Source of the DNA: Dunaliella salina
Lineage: Eukaryota; Chlorophyta; Chlorophyceae; Chlamydomonadales; Dunaliellaceae
Length of the DNA stretch: 24,310 bases
Direction: 5' to 3'
NCBI GenBank assembly: GCA_002284615.2
Contig: MU069713.1
Coordinates: forward strand, 9,011 to 33,320
A program made the translations under genes and the position numbers. This document shows positions 9,047-17,089 of the stretch, one piece after another; position 1 is the stretch's first letter, and every line of letters begins with the position of its first letter. The notes beneath the pieces were generated by a model. It did no database searches. It worked only from the letters and a program-made list of their open reading frames with translations, and was not told the origin of the DNA.

Positions 9047-9712
9047 TTGACGGCTGAAAGTCCTCAGCATCCACAGCACCAGCGCCGCCAGGGGGGAGGG
9101 CTCCAGCAGAGGACAAAGCTTGGCGTGGCCCAGAGGAGGCCGCAGCCGCGTATGTGGGCTGGTGGGCACGGGATGAGGAGGAGGCATCAGCAGGGCCAGA
9201 GTGGGGGGGAGCGCGTGCAGCAGGGCCAGCTCTCTTGCAGGCAGACAAATCACCTTGGTCCTTCCAAGATCCCTCCTCAAGACAGGGACATACATCTAGT
9301 TGAACTACAATTCTGTCCCGACACAAACCCCTTCATCACTCTGGAGCGTGCAGTGACCCAACAATCCCATGCTATAACCATACTTAAAACACGCAGCTTA
9401 AAAAACCCAAACGGGAATAACAAAGTGACTCTGCATACCATCTTAATTGGTGTCACTGGTACCATTTACAACGAGTATACAATTAAACCCCTAGTAAATC
9501 TGGGCCTGACCAAACAAAAAGCCAAATCGCTAGCAGTCAAACTTAGGTACCATGCCATCCTAAGATTAACCACTATCAAAAATGTTAGACACGCCCTTTG
9601 CTTTCAAGGGGCTGTTGGGAGGGGGTTTGCTGAGCGCGCGGCGGTGGAGGACAGGAGAAGGAGAGTCCGGGCGTCCAGAGGCATGGCAAGCAATCCTCCA
9701 GATCCCCATTAG
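9047..9712 (+). pseudogene. RLE retroelement, 5'-truncated C-terminal copy
   Basis: The recognisable part starts near 9253 (GPSKIPPQDRDIHLVELQFC), aligns with the intact element's HIHLVEVKYC region, continues NNKVTLHTILIGVTGTIYN, and ends MASNPPDPH-stop. It is the last part of the restriction-like endonuclease. The ExK motif reads E-L-Q here, so the catalytic Lys is lost, and the RPD half is missing. The first 200 bp of the frame is a Gln/Arg/Gly-rich linker that overlaps, antisense, the LINE leader; which strand is original there is unresolved. The copy is non-functional. Confidence 0.85.
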
Positions 9713-9875
9713 ATCTGTTCTTGGCTCTCTCCTAGGCTAGCTGTGTCAAGTGTAGGTGCTGAGGGCCTTCTGGTGAGGTCTCTAGCTTTCCAGTTAGAGG
9801 ACCTCCCCTTAATGCACGCGGCCTTTGGCTTGCGTAGCCTTTCTTTTTTCTTTTCTTTAATTTCACCTTTCTAGG
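9713..9875 (+). repeat. 3' UTR and pyrimidine tail of the RLE element (type A)
   Basis: After the NPPDPH stop come CCTAGGCTAGCTGTGTC, GAGGGCCTTCTGGTGAGG and a TTAATGCACGCGG box, then a T-rich tail (TTTCTTTTTTCTTTTCTTT). The same 3' region recurs at 16678-16835 (plus), 11596-11657 (minus), 19275-19415 (minus) and, diverged, 19765-19905 (plus). Confidence 0.85.
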
Positions 9876-9877
9876 GC

Positions 9878-10116
9878 GCAGTTTCCACATTCAAAGTGTA
9901 AGCTCTCAACCTAAATCTGATGTTTTGCATGACATGTTGAGCCAAATCCAAGTGCAAGTACCCCAGCAGCCCGATAGACTTGAGCACATCTTGGTCAAGA
10001 GGCAAGGCATAAAATGCTTGAGATGTTGGCACCTTGTTGTTTGTTTCTCGAGGGTCTACTCCCTCAACAGCTCTATACTTTAAGTCATCAGTAAAATCTT
10101 GCAGTGAAATAGGCAT
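9878..10116 (-). pseudogene. Second LINE copy, C-terminal fragment
   Basis: Minus translation reads ISLQDFTDDLKYRAVEGVDPRET and YLHLDLAQHVMQNIRFRLRAYTLNVETA. It aligns with RAVWRDVEGVNPRET and HLDLTQHVVRNVSRFRLRAHRLKVETA of the larger LINE (about 4997-4790). It stops at VETA, exactly where the tail of the plus-strand RLE copy begins (9875-9880), so that copy's 3' end abuts a broken LINE. Confidence 0.85.
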
Positions 10117-10267
10117 ACCCTTTTCATTGCTGTCACATAGGGATCAAAACATCGAAACTCTTTGGAATTTTTGGCTTTTGGTAAATTTCACATTCCATCT
10201 GTGTGGTATCACTACCCATTTCGTGAATTCCATGCTTGTGATAGGGGGTCCAGGTGATGGGATGCTA

Positions 10268-10311
10268 AGACACTGTTCTGGCTGCGTCACTTTCTCAGCC
10301 TGACAGCTGCC
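10268..10311 (-). repeat. Short repeat shared with 8173-8213
   Basis: AAGACACTGTTCTGGCTGCG and TTTCTCAGCCTGACA match 8173-8213 nearly exactly. Minus translations share CQAEKxTQPxQC. In the larger LINE this lies where the endonuclease is interrupted, so this may be another EEP scrap from the LINE copy at 9878-10116. Confidence 0.6.
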
Positions 10312-10314
10312 ATG

Positions 10315-10862
10315 ACAATAGTCTGCTGTGACGAGAGTGTGCTGCAACTTTGTTGAGTCAGTTGGACAGTTGATATTTATTCCCTTGATAACGCATCAGC
10401 GGTTGCGTTTAGAGGACTTATTTTCTGGGACTCATAATAGCTCCATCTTTCTTGTTGTTCTTGTTGTCTGTTTGCCAGCACTGTAAGAGACTTCAGCAAT
10501 AGTAACCACGGAGCCCATGAACATGTCAGGCTAAGGCCTTTCAGCCTGAGGAGGAGGAGTGCAGCAGCAGCACCACCAGTTAAGTGTGTTTCCTTTGCAC
10601 CAGTGTGCTCAGCAAAAAGCTACAACTTAGAGTAGGAAAGTAAGCATTAAGCTTGAGCACCAACGGTCGTGCCGACTCTTTAGAAGCAGAATCCAGCAAG
10701 AAGGCTGGGCGCTCCAGCAAGTCAGTGAGTTGTTGTGTGCCACTACGACTCTAAATCTACTTCTCTAGACGCAGCCGCTGCTGCGTAATCAAGGGTATGA
10801 ATATCTCCTGTCCAACTGACTCAACTAACTTGCAGCACACTCTCGTCACAGCAGACTATTGT
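10315..10862. mobile_element. 548-bp MITE with ~100-bp terminal inverted repeats
   Basis: The left arm begins ACAATAGTCTGCTGTGACGA. The right arm (10763-10862) is its reverse complement, matching over about 100 bp with few mismatches: GTTGAGTCAGTTGGACAG and CGCA[T/G]CAGCGG are shared. The interior (about 10416-10762) has no reading frame of note. This is a non-autonomous foldback-type DNA element. Flanks show ATGAC near both ends (10312-10316, 10864-10868), but the alignment with the arm ends is imperfect, so I do not claim a target duplication. Confidence 0.88.
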
Positions 10863-10880
10863 AATGACGACTCCCCCCAT

Positions 10881-10920
10881 CACTGGATATGATCTTTCCC
10901 ACTGGATATGATCTTTCCCA
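10881..10920. repeat. 20-bp tandem duplication
   Basis: CACTGGATATGATCTTTCCC occurs twice head to tail. Confidence 0.9.
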
Positions 10921-10934
10921 CAAAAAAATTTTCC

Positions 10935-11035
10935 TGAGCGGTGGAGGGGGCACACGGCTCTTTTTTGAGCCAATGTGTCTCCTTTTCCTTAATTGACGTA
11001 GGGTGAGTTTCTCTGCCTGCATAAACTTTTTTCTT
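10935..11035 (+). repeat. 3' tail of the RLE element (type B), solo
   Basis: GGTGGAGGGGGCACACGGC, then CCTTTTCCTTAATTGACGTA and GAGTTTCTCTGCCTGCATAA followed by a T-rich run, match the 3' UTRs at 14553-14677 and 16186-16292. No coding part precedes it, so this is an extreme 5' truncation. Confidence 0.75.
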
Positions 11036-11595
11036 TCCCGAAATCTACCATGCCAACCATTTTGGTTCTATGAATATCGCGTCCACCAAAAATTGAACAT
11101 CAAATACTCTCCTGGCCTCAGATCACCCAAAACCGGCCCACAGCTTCACCCTGGGACCATTTTTCACTCCAAAATTTTTGTGTTTGCAGCGCTCACATGT
11201 AACGCTAATCCTGCATATCCAAAAATCCTGCAAATTCAAAAATCGGAAAGGAGGAGGTCAAAAATTGCCCTCCTTGGCACCTCCTGTAATGCAATTCCTC
11301 CAAGGAAAATGGCTGAAATTTTGGAACTCACCATCCACTGAATCTTTTTACTCCTTTTTTTGCAATGAAATTCTTTTGGTACAAGGACTCCAAATCACTA
11401 AAAATCATTCAATTTGGATCAGTGGATGGTCCGAAATGAAGATTTGGTGTTGAAAACTAGGGTTCACGCCGCGGTTGATCAGGCACGTGCCCTGTAACTG
11501 GCACCCCTGGAAGTCCTGTGTAAGAAAAAGCTTCAAGTTGTAAAACAGGCTACCAGAGGAACCTAAGTTTGCATGGTTTCAGTCACGGGAGAGCT
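11036..11595. other. No gene recognised
   Basis: Unassigned sequence. ACCATCCACTGA (about 11329-11340) and its inverse TCAGTGGATGGT (about 11420-11431) could form a stem about 80 bp apart. GGCACGTGCC at 11484-11493 is a perfect palindrome. Confidence 0.4.
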
Positions 11596-11856
11596 AGCAA
11601 GCTAGCAGTGGCCTCCCCAGGAGGCCCTCAAAATTTACACTAGACAAAACTTTCCAGCTAATGAGTGTATGGGGGGTTGTCCGCCATGCTCTTGGACGCC
11701 AGGATGGACCTTCTCCTCCTCTCCTCCGCCGCACACCCAGCAAAGCCCCCCTCAGAAGCCCCCTGAGAATGAAGGGCATATCTGGTGTTAATGATGGATG
11801 TCGTTTTTTGGAAGGCGTGGCAGCTAAGCTCAGTTGCTTGTGATATAGCTTTCTGC
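11596..11856 (-). pseudogene. Older RLE copy, C-terminal end (distal half)
   Basis: Minus translation gives ELSCHAFQKTTSIINTRYAL, RRRRSILASKSMADNPPYTH-stop (11658), then the type A 3' UTR with GAGGGCCTCCTGGGGAGG. It aligns with the end of the 9047-9712 copy. Its upstream half is found on the far side of the intact element, at 14695 and above; the two halves were one sequence before the intact element inserted. The older copy's final motif NPPYTH is a decayed NPPDPH. Confidence 0.87.
11840..11856. repeat. Target-site duplication, left copy
   Basis: GTGATATAGCTTTCTGC is identical to 14678-14694 (19 bp if the ambiguous TT is included). The two copies flank the element at 11857-14677. Confidence 0.93.
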
Positions 11857-11912
11857 CCACAACCTAGAGCAGATGCCCACAACCTAGAGCAGATGCCACC
11901 CACTCCCCCCCC

Positions 11913-14552
11913 ATGTCACCAATACCACCTCTGGTGCTACCAGAAGTCTATTCCAAACAAGTGGCATGCATTTATGGCACAGACGGTAAATGCAAAGGAA
12001 TGCTAACCCCTGAGCGCATCAATATCCTCAACACTGCTTTCAACAGAGCCAGAATCAATGGGATCCACGACACAATCCAACCTCCACCCCAAAGCTTTGC
12101 CTCTGAGCTNGTGGGTCTTTTCTCACGCTCAACCCTCAATAGCAAAACGCAACAAAGTAAAAAAATTAAGGACTCATATGTGCGCATCCTACCTAATCAT
12201 ATCCACACAGCCATGCAAAAATGGGCTCTTGCTACCCAGGAAAAAATGGCTTCTCCCCTAGACTACAACCCCTGCCACCTCAACTACTGGAGTGAACACC
12301 CTCGAGATAGGGTCTTTGGAGCAATCCACAACAGCCTCTCGTCCAAATTCTCAGGGTTTTCAATATGCCATCCAATCTACGACGACGATGTGATGCACCG
12401 TACTCTCAAACATGCCATTTTTTCTGCAATGCACCAAAGCCATGCCACGGCAACTTTCATGTCCCTACCAAGCTGGGGAGGCCCTATGAGCACTAATCCA
12501 TACACTAAACTCCAAAATGCCTATCCTCACTTCTGCCGCACATTGGGAACCATACCCTCAACAAGACTCAAGTATGCCAATCCTAACTTCTGGCTAAGCC
12601 AAGAAATTGACCTTCCATGCCCTTCCTGGAGCCTACAAATAATTGCTGTGTGGAATACTGCTGCAAGAGTCCGCCTCAATGAAAACAACCCAAATTGGCT
12701 CACAGGCCTAAAACAGGACATCCATGAAGCAATATGGCTGGAAAGAAAAATCAACAACGACCTTATCCTTAATCCAAGGCACCCAGAAATTGAAAGTGGC
12801 CTCAACAAATTTAAAAAGCTACCCTCTGCCCACCAACAACCCTCTCACAGTACCACACAAAGCCAACAAACGTTCTCACCACTTACATCATCCAGCCCCT
12901 ACCTAGCACGCAAAGTTGAAAACTGGAGAGAATGGGCATACACGGACGGCAGCTGTCATGTGCACAATGGTAAACAAGTGATTGGTGCAGGGGTTTACCA
13001 CCCCGCCAGCGACAGCACCAACCATGTCCAACCAAATGGAACAGGAATCACCCATACTATCGCCAGAGCCGAACTGGCGGCAATAGCAGCTGCCATTCTC
13101 CTCGGATACTGCTACATTGCCACTGACAGCCTTTGCTCTCTAGAACAGATCAGAAAACAAATACTCTACCCAGAACTCCATCACCAACACGTCCAGGGCC
13201 ACATCCTCAAAATAATCATACAGCTCATACGCAACTCACCTACCCCTATCCATTTCTTCAAGGTTAAAGCTCATGCTGGAATTGTTGGCAATGAATGTGC
13301 AGATGCTACTGCTAAACATCAGGCCATTCAGAATAATGACACAGGCATAACCTTCCCATGTGCAAACCTTGAAGGCAATCCTTTCCATGACACCACCTGG
13401 CTTGCCTTTGAGGAAACTTCCTACACCCATGCAAATGCTTCTAGACGCCTGAACCCACCTAACATAAAGCTCCAACACTTCTCCAACCTCCATAACGCTC
13501 TACGGAAACACATGCACTCAAAACACAGACTTGGAAAGGCAAATACCAATACAGGATACTACTCTTTCTACCAAAGTCTACTCCCCAGCATTCACAAAAA
13601 TATCAGTAATTCCTTTTGGACCATGCCTACGCTCTCTTTCAAAATGAAGCGAAACATTTTCAAATACCGCACAGGTACCCTATTCAATCAAAAGCACGCA
13701 GTGCGCTTCAAAATTTCCACCAGCCTACAATGCCCCCTCTGTGGGGAACTTGACAGTGCCCTTCACATCTTATCAGGATGCAAAAATTCAACCATGTCTG
13801 GTATGGTAACTGAGCGACATAATATTGCCAGCAGGATCCTGCTAAAAGCCATCAGTAAAGGTCCTCTTGGGGCAGGTATTGCTTCTATGGACACTGGCAG
13901 TGCGGACCGTCTTGCCTTGCAAGATTTGCAAATCCCAGAACACGCTACCAATAGGACCCTCCCTAAATATATTTTCCCACGCCGCTTCCCTAACAAAGAT
14001 AGACTCAAATCCAGCCGGCCTGATGCTCTGTTAGTTGTTCCTCTGAAAGGGACATCAAGGTTAAATCCTCGTTATGAATTAAGAAGTGCAGGGGGGCGTG
14101 GGGGGAACAGGGAGGACCCAGCGCCAGCCACAGCCAGACCACCCACATACAAGGCTCGCGACCCCAGTCAGCTTCACCCAGATCACAGACACATCCACCT
14201 TGTGGAAGTCAAATACTGTGAGGACACCAGGCCCAACAGCCAGCTTGAGGCCTCCAAGCTGCAGCACCGCGATCTTTGTCGTCATCTTTCTGGAGCCTCA
14301 GCTCAAGTCACCCTCCATACTATCCTATTAGGCGTGGGAGGAGTCGTCTATAAACCTCATACTTTGGAGCCTCTTAAGGAGCTTGGTATTGACACTTTCA
14401 AGGCCACTAAGCTTGCTCGTAAGCTTCATGCTCATTCTGCCCTGTATGCTTATAAACTTGCCAGCACCAGACGCGCTCTTGAGAAGACCTTTTCCAACTC
14501 TCAGCAAGGTCAGGCACGGGCTACGGCTAGTAACCCACCTGATCCCCACTGA
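11913..14552 (+). CDS. RT-less retroelement protein: methyltransferase-like region, RNase H, CCHC, restriction-like endonuclease
   Basis: 879 codons, uninterrupted except one N at 12110. Residues about 90-240 contain HPRDRVFGA, then CHPIYDDDVM (152-161) and a hydrophobic strand ending LPSWGG; this resembles the motif IV half of an N6A-type Rossmann methyltransferase, but no motif I glycine loop is present. Residues 340-470 are RNase H with the full catalytic set D345 (YTDGS), E387 (RAEL), D405 (ATDSL), D464 (CADATA). A CCHC finger follows, C607-x2-C610-x7-H618-x4-C623, then R635-H-N637, R702-P-D704 and E765-V-K767 with Q784-H, the order of a PD-(D/E)xK restriction-like endonuclease. It ends ASNPPDPH. 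The frame has a stop at 11865 and no RT upstream, so the Met at 11913 may be internal to a longer ancestral protein. Domain calls for RNase H and the nuclease are firm; the methyltransferase call is tentative. Confidence 0.9.
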   Translation: MSPIPPLVLPEVYSKQVACIYGTDGKCKGMLTPERINILNTAFNRARINGIHDTIQPPPQSFASEXVGLFSRSTLNSKTQQSKKIKDSYVRILPNHIHTAMQKWALATQEKMASPLDYNPCHLNYWSEHPRDRVFGAIHNSLSSKFSGFSICHPIYDDDVMHRTLKHAIFSAMHQSHATATFMSLPSWGGPMSTNPYTKLQNAYPHFCRTLGTIPSTRLKYANPNFWLSQEIDLPCPSWSLQIIAVWNTAARVRLNENNPNWLTGLKQDIHEAIWLERKINNDLILNPRHPEIESGLNKFKKLPSAHQQPSHSTTQSQQTFSPLTSSSPYLARKVENWREWAYTDGSCHVHNGKQVIGAGVYHPASDSTNHVQPNGTGITHTIARAELAAIAAAILLGYCYIATDSLCSLEQIRKQILYPELHHQHVQGHILKIIIQLIRNSPTPIHFFKVKAHAGIVGNECADATAKHQAIQNNDTGITFPCANLEGNPFHDTTWLAFEETSYTHANASRRLNPPNIKLQHFSNLHNALRKHMHSKHRLGKANTNTGYYSFYQSLLPSIHKNISNSFWTMPTLSFKMKRNIFKYRTGTLFNQKHAVRFKISTSLQCPLCGELDSALHILSGCKNSTMSGMVTERHNIASRILLKAISKGPLGAGIASMDTGSADRLALQDLQIPEHATNRTLPKYIFPRRFPNKDRLKSSRPDALLVVPLKGTSRLNPRYELRSAGGRGGNREDPAPATARPPTYKARDPSQLHPDHRHIHLVEVKYCEDTRPNSQLEASKLQHRDLCRHLSGASAQVTLHTILLGVGGVVYKPHTLEPLKELGIDTFKATKLARKLHAHSALYAYKLASTRRALEKTFSNSQQGQARATASNPPDPH

Positions 14553-14677
14553 CTTCTTTCTCTTGCTTTCTCTTGGTGAAGCGGGTACACGGTGCCTCGG
14601 CCCCAGGTATCCGTCTTTTCCTTAATTGATGTGGGGAGTGTTTTCACTGCCTGCGTAGTTTTTCTTTTCTTTTCTTT
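14553..14677 (+). repeat. 3' UTR of the intact RLE element (type B) with (TTTTC)n tail
   Basis: Contains GGTACACGGTGCC, CTTTTCCTTAATTGATGTGG and CACTGCCTGCGTAG, then TTTTTCTTTTCTTTTCTTT to the target duplication. Matches the tails at 10935-11035, 16186-16292 and, inverted, 20015-20075. The tail is T/C-rich instead of poly(A). Confidence 0.87.
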
Positions 14678-14694
14678 GTGATATAGCTTTCTGC
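14678..14694. repeat. Target-site duplication, right copy
   Basis: Identical to 11840-11856; see the mobile element between them. Confidence 0.93.
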
Positions 14695-15580
14695 TTGGTA
14701 AGGTCCAGATTCAAAGGAAGTTTGAATGTAGTCATTGTAAGTAGTGCCAGCCACAGCAATTATAATGGTGTATAGAGTCACTTTGTTATTTCTGTTTGGA
14801 TTTCTTGGGCTGCGGGATTCAAGTCTGGCTACAGTGTGGGAGTGTTGAGGTGCTGCACGTTCCAAAGTGGTGAAGAGGTTGGTGTCGGGACAGAATTTAA
14901 TTTAACAAGGCAAATGTCCCTGTCACGACTGGGGATCTTAGAGGGATCAAGGTGGATGGGTCGGCCGGGATAGAGTGCACAAAGATAGCATCCAGGTGGC
15001 TTTGGTGGCGGACTGAGGAACCAGTACCATTAGGGAATGCTACGTGTCATGTTTTCAGGGACTTGCATGCCCTGTTCCTGGAATATCTCATTACTGCAGC
15101 CATCCATACCAATAAGGGATGAGCCATACCGGCCTTTACTGAAAGCATTAACACGGAGGCTAAGGCCTGCATGGTGTCTGTTGTTGTGCATCCCACATGT
15201 TGTTGAGGTGGTACACCTCAGGAGTATGTTGCCTTCATCATCACAGAGTGGTCATCTTGCAGAAGTGGAAGAAAAGTTGAAGTCACGTTTTTGTGTGTAC
15301 AGTGTATCTGTCATGTACCTTATTACAAATTATTTCCGGTGTTTGAGGATAACCTCAGCATTTTTCCAGAAGGATTCACTGATCTCCTTGTTAGCATGTT
15401 GACGATTTGGACTGTGAGCTTGGATGTTGTCTCTGGTGGTTGGGGAAGCAGATGGCGGGGTAGAGTCGAGCTTCTGCAATCTGTTGTAGTGGTAGCCAGA
15501 AGTATCAGCAGAGCCAAGCTTGTGCATTTTGCGCATGTGGACTTTTAAGTTTGTCGTTGAGGTTGATGAGGTCTTGGAAC
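14695..15580 (-). pseudogene. Older RLE copy, proximal half
   Basis: Minus translation, with frameshifts, aligns in order with the intact protein: LKVHMRKMHKLGSADTSGYH and NKEISESFWKN (about 15580-15370), a decayed finger (PLCDDEGNILLRC, about 15215-15260), RHH for RHN (about 15180), GRYGSSLIGMDGCSN, HLDAIFVHSIPGRP for the RPD block (about 14970-15000), DPSKIPSRDRDICLVK for the ExK block (Glu changed to Lys), and NNKVTLYTIIIAVAGTTYN. It breaks at the target duplication and resumes at 11856. The RNase H region is not seen. The copy is clearly inactive. Confidence 0.85.
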
Positions 15581-16185
15581 TATATCAGAGCTTTAACTGC
15601 TTATTTCTTCCCTCGTAACCTGCCAGAGAGGAGAAGACTTAACTCCAGTCGATCAAATGCTGTTTTGATCACCCCTTTTAAAGCCAAACATACTTCAAAC
15701 AGTGTTTCTCCTACCCATTCCCATCACGCTTTGCGCAGCTCCTCACGGAGGACCACCAGGACTAGCCGCATGAGGCAACCCCATGAACTTCATGCAAACT
15801 GCATGCAAACTTCAACTTCATGCAACGCCATGTGCACCTAATAGAAATCAAGTTCTGTGAAGACACAAGGCCAGAACATCAGTTGAACACGGCAAAGTAG
15901 CAGCATGCAGACCTTTGTAAGCTTAGTAATGCTAAAGCAATTACAATCCACCCCATTCTCCTAGGTGTAGGTGGAACTATTTACACTGAGCATACCCTGA
16001 AGCAATTCAAACAACTGGGATTGGGTAACCAGCGTGCCACAAAGCTTGCTCAACAACTTCATGCCCATTCTGTCCAAAATGCCCACAAACTTGTCTCCAC
16101 ACGCCGCGTTATTGAAAACAAGAGTGCTTCCCACAGCCAGGTTCTAGAGCCAGGTGCTTCTAGCAACCCTCCAGATCCACATTAG
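15580..16185 (+). pseudogene. RLE copy, endonuclease only
   Basis: Starts abruptly at RALTAYFFPRNLPERRRLNS, equivalent to ALPKYIFPRRFPNKDRLKSS of the intact protein. RPD reads RSN here. After a frame change the ExK block is HLIEIKFCEDTRP (15841 onward), followed by an in-frame TAG at 15898-15900, then LLGVGGTIYTEHTL and a final SSNPPDPH-stop at 16185. It is closer to the intact element than to the type A copies. The left end coincides with the end of recognisable older minus-strand copy, suggesting insertion into it. TATCAG (left) and TATCAAG (right of the tail) are a weak candidate duplication. Confidence 0.87.
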
Positions 16186-16292
16186 CTTTCTCTTTTTCCT
16201 ACCTGATGGTGGAGGGGGCACGCGGCACACTTGATCGATATAGGGAGAGTTTCTCTGCCCACGTAATTTCTCTTTTCTTTTCTGTATCAAGA
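16186..16292 (+). repeat. 3' UTR of the preceding RLE copy (type B)
   Basis: GGTGGAGGGGGCACGCGGC, GAGAGTTTCTCTGCCCACGT, then TTTCTCTTTTCTTTTCTG. Same tail family as 14553-14677. Confidence 0.85.
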
Positions 16293-16635
16293 AAAAATGG
16301 TCTGCTGATTTTATTTTAGGCTCACAGGGTAAAACTCAATTACAGCATTTCAGGAAGGCTGACACAGCCAGGAGTAGATCCAAAAGATTGGACTACAGTT
16401 GTAAGAAAACTTCTCTCTTAAGGGTAAAAAATAGGACAAGGAAACAAAGCCGTACCTACCAACACGGGCAATCGAGCTGAAGCAAAGAGGTAAACCAAAA
16501 CTTGTGCACAAGTATCTTGTGGATCTAGAAACAAAGCCACGTGCCGAGATCAGGAGTGTCAGCTGCTGAAAAGGATCATGCACAGTAGCTCTACATGAAA
16601 TAAGTATGCAAAATTCCAAATTTGGAATGAGAATA
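16293..16635. other. No gene recognised
   Basis: AT-rich unassigned sequence between two RLE tails. It may be more of the older minus-strand element, but no conserved block could be read in any minus frame. Confidence 0.4.
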
Positions 16636-16835
16636 CGGGCCAGAGGCATGGCGGACAAACTCCCAGATCCTCATTAGCTCTGTTTCTGGCTCTCACCTAG
16701 GCTAGCCGTGTCTAGTGTAGGTTTTGAGGGCCTTCTGGTGAGGCCACTGCTGGCTTGCTAGCTTGTTATTTCCCTTAACGCACGCGGACTCTGGCATGCA
16801 TAGGTTTTTCTTTTCTTTTTCTTTTCTTTCCACCA
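16636..16835 (+). repeat. RLE element 3' end (type A), extreme truncation
   Basis: Only RARGMADKLPDPH-stop (ending 16677) of the coding part remains, then the type A 3' UTR (CTAGGCTAGCCGTGTCTAG, GAGGGCCTTCTGGTGAGG, TTAACGCACGCGG) and a T/C-rich tail to about 16835. Confidence 0.85.
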
Positions 16836-16981
16836 GGTTGCAGTGTTGGATACTAGGGAAAACTCACTTTTGTATTACCACATAATGCGATGAATATCAG
16901 AGAAAATCATTTATCTGAATCATTGTTCGAGAGGATCTGACACCTATGCTCATGCTATGCTTTTTAGAAGCCAATGCTAGT

Positions 16982-17070
16982 TGCTGGACACAACCAGCGT
17001 GCATTCAGGAAAGACCCAACAGTCAGCGATGGCACGAACAGTGAATCCCACTAACAGAGACAAGCCATGA
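16982..17070. repeat. Dispersed repeat, copy 1 (partner 20468-20555)
   Basis: GGAAAGACCCAACAGTCAGC and AGTGAATCCCAC match GGAAAGACCCACCAGTCAGC and AGTGAGTCCCAC at 20468-20555 in the same orientation over about 85 bp. The second copy lies in an intron of the coiled-coil gene. Family not recognised. Confidence 0.75.
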
Positions 17071-17089
17071 GTAATGAGCCAATGCACGC

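Larger units (their letters stand above)
4447..9260 (-). mobile_element. APE-type LINE retrotransposon, near full length but broken
   Basis: Reading minus, in order: a P/A/S-rich leader, EEP/APE-type endonuclease, linker, reverse transcriptase, and a C-terminal region with a CCHC finger. This is the order of APE-encoding LINEs, which cleave the target with EEP and copy RNA at the nick. It is inactivated by a stop at 8919-8921, an interruption of the endonuclease (about 7500-8170), a frameshift before the RT, one near 5490, and a stop at 5010-5012. Isolated N bases also fall inside. The 5' limit is uncertain because a plus-strand retroelement fragment overlaps at about 9047-9326. The 3' end lies about 15 bp past the stop at 4461, near a TGTAAATCTG tract. 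Confidence 0.85.
11857..14677 (+). mobile_element. Inserted RLE/RNase H retroelement, intact ORF
   Basis: Bounded by the 17-bp duplication GTGATATAGCTTTCTGC on both sides and ending in a (TTTTC)n-type pyrimidine tract, as expected for target-primed reverse transcription. The 5' edge carries a 20-bp unit, CCCACAACCTAGAGCAGATG, in two tandem copies (11856-11895). The single ORF starts 56 bp inside. No reverse transcriptase is encoded, so the element is either 5'-truncated or non-autonomous. It interrupts an older relative of the same family in opposite orientation (14695-15580 and 11596-11856). Confidence 0.93.

Noticed and set aside
10312..10868. ATGAC as target duplication of the MITE
   Set aside because: It overlaps the left arm by two bases and is offset at the right; equally likely by chance.
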